64,000 bases of DNA from UBA1847 sp942492205. GTDB lineage: Bacteria > Pseudomonadota > Gammaproteobacteria > Steroidobacterales > Woeseiaceae. The notes below the pieces were generated by a model. That model did no database searches, had not been told where the DNA came from, and worked only from the letters and a program-made list of their open reading frames with translations. The stretch covers positions 1-64,000 of the forward strand of contig CALODT010000003.1 of the NCBI GenBank assembly GCA_942492205.1. The letters run 5' to 3'. Below are positions 1 through 9,355 of the stretch, piece by piece. Numbering within the stretch: position 1 is the first letter of the stretch; each line of letters opens with the position of its first letter. The translations under genes were made by a program, and so were the position numbers.

Positions 1-395
1 GGCGCGTCGATCCAGACGAGCTTCATCAGCACGCCCGCAAGCGCCCCGGCCCACACCACGATCAGGATCACCGTGGCCAGATCGCCATCGAGGACCAGCA
101 GCGCGAAGGGCGTGTACGTCCCGGCGATCAGGAAGAAGATCATCGAGTGGTCGAGCCGGCGCATCCAGCGCCTTGCGGCGACCGATGCCCACGTGACCCG
201 GTGATACAGCGCGCTCGTGCCAAACAAAGCCGTCACGGTCAAGGCGTAGATCGCCGCCGCGAGCCGCGGCTGGCCGGAGGGCGCCGCGACCACGAGGGCC
301 GCTCCGATCGCCAGCGAGACGAAGAACGCCCACTGGTGCGAGACGCCGCGCAGGCGCGGCTTCGTGAGGCTAAGTGTCGCGGAGCTGGTGGGCAT
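1..395 (-). CDS. Hemolysin III / YqfA-family membrane protein (3' end off the window)
   Basis: The minus-strand reading frame gives a protein beginning MPTSSATLSL from an ATG at 395. It has several hydrophobic segments and the family signatures ALYHR near residue 60 and RLDHSMIFFLIAGTYTP near residue 80. These match the HlyIII / adiponectin-receptor-like family, seven-helix membrane proteins of uncertain bacterial function. The frame is open to base 1, so the C-terminal part (roughly 80 residues by family length) is missing. The start overlaps the end of the ABC permease gene by about 26 bases, which suggests co-transcription. No frameshift is visible here, unlike its neighbours. Confidence 0.8.
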   Translation of the reverse strand, partial: MPTSSATLSLTKPRLRGVSHQWAFFVSLAIGAALVVAAPSGQPRLAAAIYALTVTALFGTSALYHRVTWASVAARRWMRRLDHSMIFFLIAGTYTPFALLVLDGDLATVILIVVWAGALAGVLMKLVWIDA

Positions 396-1103
396 CGGTG
401 AAGAACCCACGGTAGCCCAACGACACAGCGATCAGGGCCGCAAGCGCCACCGCGCCGAGCAGCACCCAGAGCAGCACGATCTGGAGCCGCACCGCGTCGA
501 CCGGCTCGGCCCCGGCCAAGAGCATCCCGACCATCGTGCCCGGGAAGAAGACGATCCCCGTCGTCTTGGTCGAGTCCACCAGCGGGATCATCCCCGAGCG
601 CAGGCTGCGGGCCACGATCCCGCGCGCCGCCTGCTGGGACGTTGCGCCGAGTGCCAGCATCGCCTCGATCTGCCGGCGCCCATCGTGCATCTCGTCCGCG
701 AGCCGGTTGAGCGCCACCGCCACCGCCGTCATCGAGTTCCCGATCACCATCCCGCCGACCGGCACGAGGTAGCGCGGCTCCGCCTTGAAGACGCCCAGCC
801 GATCACGAGCCCGAGCGTCACGGCCGCGGCCACCGCGAGCGCCAGCAGCGATCGGGCCGGTCGCCCCGGCACGCCCTTCGCGCGGCCGCGCGCGGTCCAG
901 GTGCCGAACGACACCATCCCGGCGAGCAGCGCCACCACGAGCCAGAGGCTGTCGGCGTCGAAGATCGCCTGGATCACGTAGCCGACGGCGGTGAGCTGGA
1001 GGAACGAGCGCACCACCGCCACCGCGATGTCCTGCTCGAGCTCGGCCCGCCTCCAGAACGAGACCGCGATCGCCACGGCGATCAGCGCCAGCGACGCCGC
1101 CAC
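370..1103 (-). CDS. FetB/YbbM-like ABC transporter permease, frameshifted
   Basis: Two overlapping frames together give a FetB-type (UPF0014) permease of about 245 residues. The first part has the N-terminal helices and ends around GLVIGW; the second resumes at PVGGMVIGNSM and ends FTDAHQLRDT. A one-base deletion near 797 breaks the frame: with one base restored the join reads GVFKAEPRYLVPVGG, a conserved stretch of the family. FetB pairs with the ATPase FetA and is linked to iron export and oxidative stress tolerance in E. coli. It lies directly downstream of the ATPase gene. The N-terminus is uncertain; 1103 is a GTG and an upstream start overlapping the ATPase gene is possible. Confidence 0.72.
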
Positions 1104-1762
1104 CTCGCCGAGCGTGATCGAGACGTGGTGCTCACCTCGCGACCCTGCCCTCCCTCGAGCTCGATCGCTCGCTCGGTCAGCCGGTCGGCCTGGGCGCGGT
1201 CGTGGGTCACGAGCACGAGCGAGACGCCGGGCAGGTTCCGCAGGGCGTCCTCCACCGCAGCGGTGGCGGCGGCGTCGAGCGATGCCGTCGGCTCGTCGAG
1301 CAGCAGCACCTCCGGCTGAAGCGCGAGGGCCCGCGCGAGCATCACGCGCTGCTGCTCGCCCACCGACAGCCGCGAGGCGTCGCGCTCGGCGAAGCTCGGG
1401 TCGAGCCCTGCCAGCTCGAGCGGCCGCTCGGGATCGACCTCCTCGCCGTGCAGGCGCGGGCCGAAGCAGACGTTGTCGGCGACCGTGCCCGGAACCGGCG
1501 CCGGGAGCTGCGGCACGAGTCCCACGCGGCGGCGCAGCTCGAGCGGGTCGAGCTCGCGGACGTCCGTGTCGTGGAAGCGCACCACGCCCTCGTCGGGGTC
1601 GGCCAGCCGGTTCAGCAGCCGCAGGAGCGTCGACTTGCCGGCGCCGGACGGCCCGACTACGGCCGTGGAGCCGGATGGGATGGCGAGGGCGTCACGCCGC
1701 TCAGCACCGGCCGGCCGTCGCGGGCCAGGCCGATGCCCTCGAGGTCGAAGATCGCGCTAGGC
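1082..1762 (-). CDS. FetA-like ABC transporter ATP-binding protein, frameshifted
   Basis: The ATPase is spread over two frames. The N-terminal part contains IFDLEGIGLARDGRPVLSGV. After a shift near 1685 the rest reads through Walker A GPSGAGKST, the Q-loop VGLVPQ, signature LSVGEQQR, Walker B VLLLDEP and the H-loop VTHD. This is a complete set of ABC ATPase motifs. Together with the next gene it forms a FetAB-type pair. No ATG, GTG or TTG is evident close to the start because the gene abuts or overlaps the glyA stop, so the 5' end is approximate. The C-terminal tail is unlike the family and may reflect another indel. Confidence 0.72.
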
Positions 1763-3044
1763 GACGGCGGCCTCGGCGAGCTGTGGATAGAGCGGGTGCC
1801 TATCGGCGAGCGCGCGCGTGCGCTCGGAGAGCTCGCTTCGCTTGGCGTCCGAGAAGTCGCGCCGGTGAGCGCCTCGCCGATCACCCTGCCGATCTCGCGG
1901 AAGTCGTCCGCCCGGAAGCCGCGCGTGGCGAGCGCCGGGCGTGCCGATGCGCAGACCGGACGACACGGCGGGCGGGCGCGGGTCGAACGGCACCGCGTTG
2001 CGGTTCACGGTGATGCCGATCTCGTGCAGGCGGTCCTCGGCCTGCTTGCCGTCGAGCTCGGACTCGCGCAGGTCGGCGAGCACGAGGTGGACGTCGGTGC
2101 CGCCGGTGAGCACGTTCACGCCGGCGGCGAGCATCTCCTCGGCGACGATCGCCGCGCCCTCGCGGGTGCGCGCTGGCGTTCGCGGAAGAGGTCCGACTGC
2201 GCGATCTTGAACGTGACCGCCTTGCCGGCGATCGTGTGCATCAGCGGCCCGCCCTGGTGTCCGGGGAACACGCGCGAGTCGATCTTCTTCGCGTACTCCT
2301 CGCGGCACAGGATCATCCCGCCGCGGCCGCCGCCGAGCGTCTTGTGCGTGGTGGTGGTGACCACGTCGCAGTACGGCACCGGGCTCGGGTGCTCCTCGGC
2401 CGCCACGAGGCCGGCGAAGTGCGCCATGTCCGCCATCAGGATCGCGCCCACGGAGTCGGCGATCTCGCGGAAGCGCTGGAAGTCGAGCTGCCGCGGGTAC
2501 GCCGACCAGCCGGCGATGATCAGCTTCGGCTTCGAGTCCTCGGCGATCTGCTGGAGCTCGTCCATGTCGAGCCGCGAGTCCTCCTCGCGCACGCCGTAGG
2601 CCACGATGTCGAAGTAGAGCCCGGAGAAGTTGATCTTCATGCCGTGCGTGAGGTGGCCGCCGTGGTCGAGCTTCATGCCGAGGATGCGGTCGCCCGGGTC
2701 GAGCAATGCCATGTAGGCGGCGGAGTTGGCCTGCGCGCCGGAGTGCGGCTGCACGTTCACGTGGTCGGCGCCGAAGAGCGCCTTCGCGCGGTCGATCGCG
2801 AGCTGCTCGGCGACGTCGACGAACTCGCAGCCGCCGTAGTAGCGCTTGCCGGGATAGCCCTCGGCGTACTTGTTGGTGAGCACCGAGCCCTGGCAGTCGA
2901 GGATCGCCTGCGGAACGAAGTTCTCGGAGGCGATCATCTCGAGATACGCTCCTGCCGAGCGGCCTCGTCCTTGAGCACCTCGGCGATCTCGGGATCGACC
3001 TCGGCGACTGGTTTCGTGAAGTAATCGGGGCTCAGGTCGCTCAT
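1757..3044 (-). CDS. glyA: Serine hydroxymethyltransferase, multiply frameshifted
   Basis: GlyA interconverts serine and glycine using PLP and tetrahydrofolate, supplying one-carbon units. The ATG at 3044 gives MSDLSPDYFTKPVAEVDPEI. Intact blocks follow: EMIASENFV, NKYAEGYPGKRYYGG, VQPHSGAQAN, the PLP-lysine region TTTTHKT, and the C-terminal GGTDVHLVLADLR. At least four indels (near 2942, 2172, 1940 and 1865) shift the frame although protein similarity continues on both sides of each. The true C-terminus YPQLAEAAVA ends at 1757. The start overlaps the stop of the upstream Sua5 gene as ATGA, a coupled arrangement. In an essential gene such damage is more likely sequence error than real decay. 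Confidence 0.88.
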
Positions 3045-3660
3045 CGCAGGCACCGTAGCACCGCCTCCCGCGGTACCGCCCCCTCTCGCACGACCTCCCA
3101 GGAGCCATCGGCTTCGTAGTCCGTGAGGTCCACGACGGTCGAGGGCGTGCCGGGCAGCTCGCCGCCGTCGAGGACGAGGTCCACTCCGGCGCGCAGCTCC
3201 TCGTCCACGTCGGCCAGGCGCGCCGCGTCCGGCTCTCCGGTGCGATTCGCGCTCGACTGGAGCACGGGCCAGCGCACCGCGGCCAGCGGTGCCAGCTCGC
3301 CCTCGAGCAGCGGCACGCGCAGGCCCAGCCGCTCGGGCTCAGGCCCGCATGCGAGCGGGAAGCGCCGCGCCGGGTTCGGCAAGCAGCAGCGTCAGCGGGC
3401 GCCGGAGCAGCAGCCGCTCGCACCGCCTCGCGCGTGCGCGCGCCGAGCTCGGGCAGCGCCGCGAGGGCGCCAGCTCGAGGTCGAAGAACATCACCGCCGC
3501 CGGCGTCGTCCGGCGCGCGGCCCTTGAGCCGGTAGAGCCGATCGACGCCCTCGCGCGAGTCCGGCTCGGTGGCGAGCCCGTAGACGGTGTCGGCCGGGAA
3601 GAGTGCGACCCCGCCGACCGAGATGCAGCGCTCGAAGGTCTCGACCTCCTCGCGCGTCAC
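3041..3660 (-). CDS. Sua5/YwlC/TsaC threonylcarbamoyl-AMP synthase, frameshifted
   Basis: The protein makes threonylcarbamoyl-AMP from threonine, bicarbonate and ATP for the t6A37 modification of ANN-decoding tRNAs. The GTG at 3660 gives MTREEVETFERCISVGGV followed by the signature ALFPADTVYGLA and YRLKGR. The C-terminal half is in another frame and contains VLQSSANRTGEPDA and STVVDLTDY, which are conserved in the family. Indels lie near 3500 and 3410. Start and stop overlap neighbouring genes by four bases (GTGA with prmC, ATGA with glyA). The prfA-prmC-sua5-glyA order is widespread in Gram-positive bacteria including Actinobacteria. Confidence 0.82.
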
Positions 3661-4449
3661 GGCACGCGGCCGACGGTGATGCGGTCCCAGCTCGAGTAGT
3701 CGGGGTAGGAGACGGCCTCGTCCAGCAGCTCGCGTATCTCCTCGGCCTGGTCGTGATGGTGCTCGAGCGCGACGCGGGTCCCCGAGGGCATGTCGGCGAT
3801 CAATTCGCGGATCGCGTCGAGCCCCTCGGTGCCCGAGGTGATCGCCACCCGCGGCTCGTACTGGTTGATCTCGGGCATGAGACCCTCCCAGCGGTCGTCG
3901 CGCACGTACGGCAGGTTCGCGATGACGAGGTCGTAGTCGCCGGGCGGCACGCCGTCCACCACCTCGACCTCGAGCGGCAGCCCCAGCCGCGCCGCGTTCG
4001 CGCGCGCGACCTCGACCGCATCCGGCGACACCTCGGATGCGCTCACCTGAAGATCGGGGCGCTCGTCGAGCAGCGCCAGCGCGATCGCGCCCGAGCCGGT
4101 TCCGACGTCATGCACCCGAGCTCCCTCGGGCAGGTCGAGCGCGGCCTCCACCAGCAGCTCGCTCTCCGGCCGCGGGACCATCACGCCGCGGATCCACCAT
4201 CAGCTCGATGTTGCGGAAGCCCTTGCGGCCGAGGATGTAGGCCACCGGCTCGCGCTCGTTGCGGCGCCGGACGCTTTCCGCGATCACGCGCGCCGCCGCC
4301 GGCGCGATCTCCATGTCCGGGTCGAGGAAGAGCCGCTCGCGCGTGACTCCCATGCGCATCGGCGATCAGCAGCTCGGCGTCGAGCTTCGGAGAGGCGCAG
4401 CCCGACGCGTCAAGCGCGTCCGTGGCTGCCTCGATGGCCTCCCGGACGA

Positions 4450-4453
<4 letters not shown>
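3657..4453 (-). CDS. prmC: Peptide chain release factor N5-glutamine methyltransferase, frameshifted
   Basis: PrmC methylates the GGQ glutamine of release factors using SAM. A TTG at 4453 overlapping the prfA stop gives IVREAIEAATDALDASG, followed in other frames by REPVAYILGRKGFRNIEL and then VPRPESELLVEAAL. The SAM-binding motif HDVGTGSGAIALAL and the substrate-binding motif are present. The latter reads NLPYV where most family members have NPPY, a conservative change seen here directly. Indels near 4360 and 4185 break the frame. Immediate overlap with prfA, the gene for its substrate, supports the assignment. Confidence 0.85.
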
Positions 4454-5508
<1,055 letters not shown>

Positions 5509-5525
5509 GCAGACAAGGGTAGGGG

Positions 5526-6540
5526 CTACCTTCGCCCCCACCCCGCTGCCTGGGCGTAACGCACGAGGCGATGGAAGTAACCCTCCACCGGTGGACCGGG
5601 GCCGAGCCGCCGGTCGTCGAAGCGCACGCGCATCGCGAAGTAGGGGAAGTAGACCTCCATCCTGCGCAGTCCTCGGTGCTTGCGCCGCAGCCATGGATGC
5701 ACCCAGCGGCGATACAGCCGTGGCGAGAGCACGGTGGGCTCGGCGCGCCCGAGCTCCTCGGAGGACATCTCGAGCAGCCGCCCGACCGTCGTCGCGTTGC
5801 GCCCGGCCACCAGGTGGAACGTGCCGTCCGGCCCGTGCGTGGCGAGCTCGTGCACGCGGTCAGCCACGTAGTCCACGGGCACGATGTCCACCGGGGCGTC
5901 GCGCTGGGCGGGAATCGCCGGGACCGCGCCACGCGCGAAGGCCTTCAGGGGCCCGTAGAGGACGTTGAAGGAGGAGGTGCGGCCGGTGCTGCTGTCCCCG
6001 ACGACGATGCTCGGGCGCAGGATCTGGAGCGGCAGGTCGCGGCCCTCGCTTCGAAGCGCCAGCTCGGCCTCGAACTTCGAGCGCTCGTAGGGGATTGCGG
6101 AAGCGCTGGCCGACCGCCAGCTCGTCCTCGCGGAAGAGGCCGCCGGGCTCGCCCGCCACGTACGCGGTCGAGACGTAGCTGAAGCGCTCGAGTGTGTGGC
6201 AGCCTCGCGCGAACTCCACCATCCGGCGCGTGCCCTCCACGTTGACGCTGCGGGACTCCTCGAGCGGCAGGTCAAAGGAAACGGACGCCGCGCAGTGGAG
6301 CACCGTCGTGACCTCGCGGCGCAAGCGCTCGCTCGTCCCATCCGCGAGGCCCAGCCCGCGCTGCTCGATGTCCCCGGCCACCGCCGTCAGGCGATCGTGA
6401 GCCGGCAGCCGCTCAGCGGCCTTTTCGTCGTTGTCGGCGCGCACGAGCGCGAAAATGCGGCGATCGCCGCGCTCGAGAAAGCGCGACAGAATCTCCCTTC
6501 CCACGAATCCCGTGGCGCCGGTAAGGAGCACGGCGCCCAT
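5526..6540 (-). CDS. NAD-dependent SDR / male-sterility-type acyl reductase-like protein, one frameshift
   Basis: The ATG at 6540 gives MGAVLLTGATGFVGREILSR, a classic Rossmann TGxxGxxG start. SYVSTAYVAGEP and NPYERSKFEAE supply the S, Y and K of the extended-SDR active site, and LQILRPSIVVGDS follows. The overall pattern fits the NAD_binding_4 (fatty acyl-CoA reductase / male sterility) group. The substrate cannot be inferred. A homopolymer CCCC near 6090, where CCC would keep the frame, shifts it between RFRNP and YERSKF. It lies between the DUF1385 gene and prfA on the same strand. Confidence 0.7.
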
Positions 6541-6575
6541 CTTGTGAGGCTTTCGAGAGACGGGCCGGGCTAAAC

Positions 6576-7033
6576 CTAGGCCACGACTTCCATGCCGACC
6601 AGGTCCTCCTCGGAGGCGCGCCCGCGGGTTCTCCACCGCGAGCACCGCCTCGAGCGCCGCGATGGCCACCGCGAGCTGGGACAGGTCGGGCTCCCGCGTC
6701 GTCAGACGCTGGAGCTGGATGCCGGGCCACATCAGGGCGCGCGCCCAGCGCTTGGTGCGGTTCTTGCCGAACCACTTGATCAGCTCGAAGGCGAGCCCGG
6801 CGACGATCGGGATGCCGACCACGCGCGAGATGAAGAGCCACGTCCAATCGAGCTTCCCGAGCGGCGCGAAGACGACGATCGCCACGATCATCACCAGCAG
6901 CAGGAAGCTCGTGCCGCAGCGCGGGGATGGAAGCGCGAGTAGCGCTGCGCGTTCTCCGGCGTGAGCGGCTCGCCCGCCTCGTAGCAGGAGATCGTCTTGT
7001 GCTCGGCGCCGTGGTACTCGAACACGCGCTCCC
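6576..7033 (-). CDS. DUF1385 (YqhQ-like) membrane protein, 5'-truncated at the junction
   Basis: Frames on the minus strand give ERVFEYHGAEHKTISCYEAGEPLTP, then SRFHPRCGTSFLLL, membrane segments, and a C-terminal ALEAVLAVENP followed in another frame by SEEDLVGMEVVA and a stop at 6576. These are the conserved blocks of DUF1385/YqhQ proteins, integral membrane proteins of unknown function often found next to rpmE and prfA. Indels occur near 6925 and 6620. The N-terminal half of the protein (more than 100 residues by family length) is absent, because the sequence switches at about 7033 to unrelated DNA upstream of rppH. I read this as an assembly break rather than a biological truncation. Confidence 0.75.
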
Positions 7034-7045
7034 GCAAACAACTGA
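7028..7045. other. Junction between actinobacterial-type and gammaproteobacterial-type DNA
   Basis: To the left the DNA is very GC-rich, indel-riddled and coded on the minus strand. To the right it is AT-richer intergenic DNA followed by intact gammaproteobacterial genes on the plus strand. The DUF1385 reading frame is recognisable to about 7033 and then stops matching the family. I see no inverted repeat, tRNA or transposase at the boundary. Confidence 0.7.
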
Positions 7046-7113
7046 AAATCTCCGGGGCGATTGGCGGAGGATAGTGTAAAGTAAACGGCAGTTAGAGTTT
7101 CAGTACGGTTGCA

Positions 7114-7704
7114 ATGAGCAACGATTGGATTGACGCCGATGGATTCCGCGCGAATGTAGGCATCATCCTTGCGAACGACGACAACAAGCTATTGCTGGGT
7201 GGTCGGGTCGGCGCCAAGGGCTGGCAGTTTCCGCAAGGTGGCATGCTACAGGGCGAAGAACCTGTCGATGCAATGTTTCGTGAACTCCACGAAGAAGTTG
7301 GCCTCGAGGCCGACGACGTCGAGGTGCTCGGCGTCACCAGCGACTGGTTGCGCTACCGCCTCCCGGACAAGTTCATTCGCCGTGCCAGTAAGCCCCTTTG
7401 CATCGGGCAAAAACAACGCTGGTTCATGCTGCGGCTGTTATCCGATGACAGCCGACTTCGTTTCGATTGCTGCGAGAAGCCGGAATTCGATCGCGTTCGC
7501 TGGGTCCATTTCTGGCGGCCGGTCAACGAGGTGATTTATTTCAAGCGCCGTGTTTATGCGCGCGCTTTGCATGAGCTGGGGCCGGCGGTGTATCCGGACG
7601 GACTGCCGCGTCGGCCGCGCTGGTGGCCGAGGCGCTGGCGAGCGGCTTTTGACAAGGACATTGCCACGGCCGCGACAGCGCTCGATGAAGCTGCGAATCC
7701 GTGA
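7114..7704 (+). CDS. rppH: RNA pyrophosphohydrolase (Nudix)
   Basis: RppH removes pyrophosphate from the 5' triphosphate of mRNAs and so triggers RNase E-dependent decay. The 196-residue product starts MSNDWIDADGFRANVGIIL. It carries the Nudix box from about residue 42 (GGMLQGEEP, then RELHEEVGL), preceded by GWQFPQGG as in E. coli RppH. The C-terminal extension, rich in proline, arginine and tryptophan, is somewhat longer than the roughly 160-176 residues usual for the family. It is the first intact gene to the right of the junction. The next frame may begin inside its 3' end. Confidence 0.93.
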   Translation: MSNDWIDADGFRANVGIILANDDNKLLLGGRVGAKGWQFPQGGMLQGEEPVDAMFRELHEEVGLEADDVEVLGVTSDWLRYRLPDKFIRRASKPLCIGQKQRWFMLRLLSDDSRLRFDCCEKPEFDRVRWVHFWRPVNEVIYFKRRVYARALHELGPAVYPDGLPRRPRWWPRRWRAAFDKDIATAATALDEAANP

Positions 7705-7780
7705 CCTGGCGCACTTCTGTTTAATCTGCCCACCGCGTAACATAACGTCCTTTCCTTCCGAAGCCGCCCGACGGAGCATC

Positions 7781-8497
7781 GTGGTCAGCAATTCCCAACT
7801 AAAGCGAGGAACACGCATCAACTGGCTGCTGGTCAGCGTCGTGTTGCTCCTGGTCGTGGTCAGCGCTTATCTGATCTTCGAATTCGGTCGCATTTCCGCG
7901 GGATACAACATCGTCGATGCGGGGCAGGAGCGGCAGGCTTACGAGCAGCAGATAGTGGCGCTTGATGATCAGATCGTGCAGCTGAAGCAGGAAGTCGCGA
8001 TGCTGGAAACACACCGGGAGATCGATCGCGAGGCGTACAAGGAGGTTGAAGGCAGCCTGCAGGCACTGCAGTCCAAGATCCAGGAGCAGCGAGATGCGAT
8101 CGCGTTCTATCGCGGAATCGTGTCGCCGGCCGACGGCAAGTCGGGCCTCAGGGTGCAGGACCTCAAGTTGACGCGTGGCAACGCGGAGCGAGAGTTTAAT
8201 TTGCGCCTGGTACTGGTGCAGGCCATGAAACACGATCGGAAGGTCTCCGGGGATGTCGCGCTCAGCGTGCAGGGCAGCCAGGACGGCGTTGAAACGGTAT
8301 ATACCCTAAAACAACTGCTTCCGGCGGAGGCTGAATCGGCCTGGCCATTCTCATTCAGGTACTTCCAGGACTTTGATCGGCAACTTGTATTGCCGGATGG
8401 CTTCACACCGGAACGTATTCGTGTTGAAGTGCGCTCGAAAACGCGTTCCATCCAGAGTATCGAGGAAAGCTACGCCTGGGCGATGAGCCAGGGCTGA
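7781..8497 (+). CDS. DUF6776-like membrane-anchored coiled-coil protein
   Basis: From a GTG at 7781 (preceded by GGAG at about 7772) the protein reads VVSNSQLKRGTRINW, followed by one transmembrane helix at about residues 15-35. A long heptad-rich segment comes next (residues about 50-110, rich in E, Q, I and L), then a mainly beta C-terminal domain. This layout matches an uncharacterised family common in gammaproteobacteria just upstream of bactofilin genes. An ATG at 7685 in the same frame would add 32 residues but overlaps rppH, so I prefer the GTG. The function is unknown; a periplasmic envelope role alongside bactofilin is an inference from position. Confidence 0.6.
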   Translation: MVSNSQLKRGTRINWLLVSVVLLLVVVSAYLIFEFGRISAGYNIVDAGQERQAYEQQIVALDDQIVQLKQEVAMLETHREIDREAYKEVEGSLQALQSKIQEQRDAIAFYRGIVSPADGKSGLRVQDLKLTRGNAEREFNLRLVLVQAMKHDRKVSGDVALSVQGSQDGVETVYTLKQLLPAEAESAWPFSFRYFQDFDRQLVLPDGFTPERIRVEVRSKTRSIQSIEESYAWAMSQG

Positions 8498-8540
8498 AAT
8501 CGTCGCGCGCCCGACTATGGCGGGCTGGAGAATAGAATAG

Positions 8541-8966
8541 ATGTTCGGCAAGAAACAGCATAAGAATACCAAGACGGAGACGCTCGTGGGCTCCAACACC
8601 AAGGTCAATGGCGATCTGCATTTTCGCGGCCGTTGTCACGTGGAAGGATTGGTCAAAGGCGGCGTGACGGCCGATCCCGATACGAATTCCGAGCTTTTCA
8701 TCATCGATTCCGGAACCGTCGAGGGCGGCGTCACCGTACCTTATGTCTATTTGAACGGTATCGTCCGGGGCGACGTTTTCGCCAGTCAGCGCGTGGAACT
8801 TGGCCCGACCGCGCGTGTCATTGGCAATGTGTATTACAATCTCATCGAAATGGCCATTGGTGCCGAGATCAATGGAAAACTTGTCCATCAACCGGAGGGC
8901 CAGGTCCCGCTGCTTGAACAGACCAGTCGTATTGACGAGTCAGCAGCTGCGGGCGATACCGCCTAG
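8541..8966 (+). CDS. Bactofilin
   Basis: Bactofilins are small beta-helical cytoskeletal proteins that polymerise without nucleotides and scaffold envelope enzymes. The 141-residue product starts MFGKKQHKNTKTETLVG. It contains the repeating beta-helix pattern typical of DUF583: NGDLHFRGRCHVEG, SGTVEGGV, NGIVRGDVFASQRVELG and ARVIGNVYYN. A positively charged N-terminal tail and a polar C-terminal tail flank the core, as usual. It lies 43 bases after the coiled-coil membrane protein and 26 bases before erpA. Confidence 0.9.
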   Translation: MFGKKQHKNTKTETLVGSNTKVNGDLHFRGRCHVEGLVKGGVTADPDTNSELFIIDSGTVEGGVTVPYVYLNGIVRGDVFASQRVELGPTARVIGNVYYNLIEMAIGAEINGKLVHQPEGQVPLLEQTSRIDESAAAGDTA

Positions 8967-8992
8967 CCTGGCGCGATTAGGAAAAGACAAAC

Positions 8993-9355
8993 ATGGCAAC
9001 AACAGCAACTCAGGCTCCACCACCACCGCCGAGCGTGATATTCACCGACGCCGCGGCTGCCAAGGTGGGCGAACTCATCGCCGAGGAAGACAACCCGAAT
9101 CTCAAGCTCCGCGTGTTTATCTCGGGCGGCGGCTGTTCGGGGTTTCAATACGGGTTTACCTTCGACGAGGACGTCGAGGACGGTGACAGCCAGGTCGAGA
9201 ACCAGGGCGTCATGTTGCTGATCGACCCCATGAGCGTTCAATACCTGATGGGTGCAGAGATCGACTACAAGGAAGACCTGCAAGGAGCGCAGTTCATCAT
9301 CCGGAATCCAAATGCACAAACCACCTGTGGCTGCGGATCGTCCTTTACCGTCTGA
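8993..9355 (+). CDS. erpA: Iron-sulfur cluster insertion protein ErpA
   Basis: ErpA is an A-type carrier that delivers Fe-S clusters to apoproteins, including isoprenoid-synthesis enzymes. The product has 120 residues with a proline-rich N-terminal tail and the HesB/IscA fold. The three cluster-ligand cysteines are visible in SGGGCSGFQYGF and TTCGCGSSF near the C-terminus. This length and the exact CGCGSSF ending fit ErpA better than IscA or SufA. Its last 44 bases overlap the proposed start of ppx. Confidence 0.93.
   Translation: MATTATQAPPPPPSVIFTDAAAAKVGELIAEEDNPNLKLRVFISGGGCSGFQYGFTFDEDVEDGDSQVENQGVMLLIDPMSVQYLMGAEIDYKEDLQGAQFIIRNPNAQTTCGCGSSFTV

Noticed and set aside
1202..2599. 465-residue plus-strand frame over fetA and glyA
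   Set aside because: GC-rich antisense frame; the minus strand shows conserved GlyA and ABC ATPase motifs.
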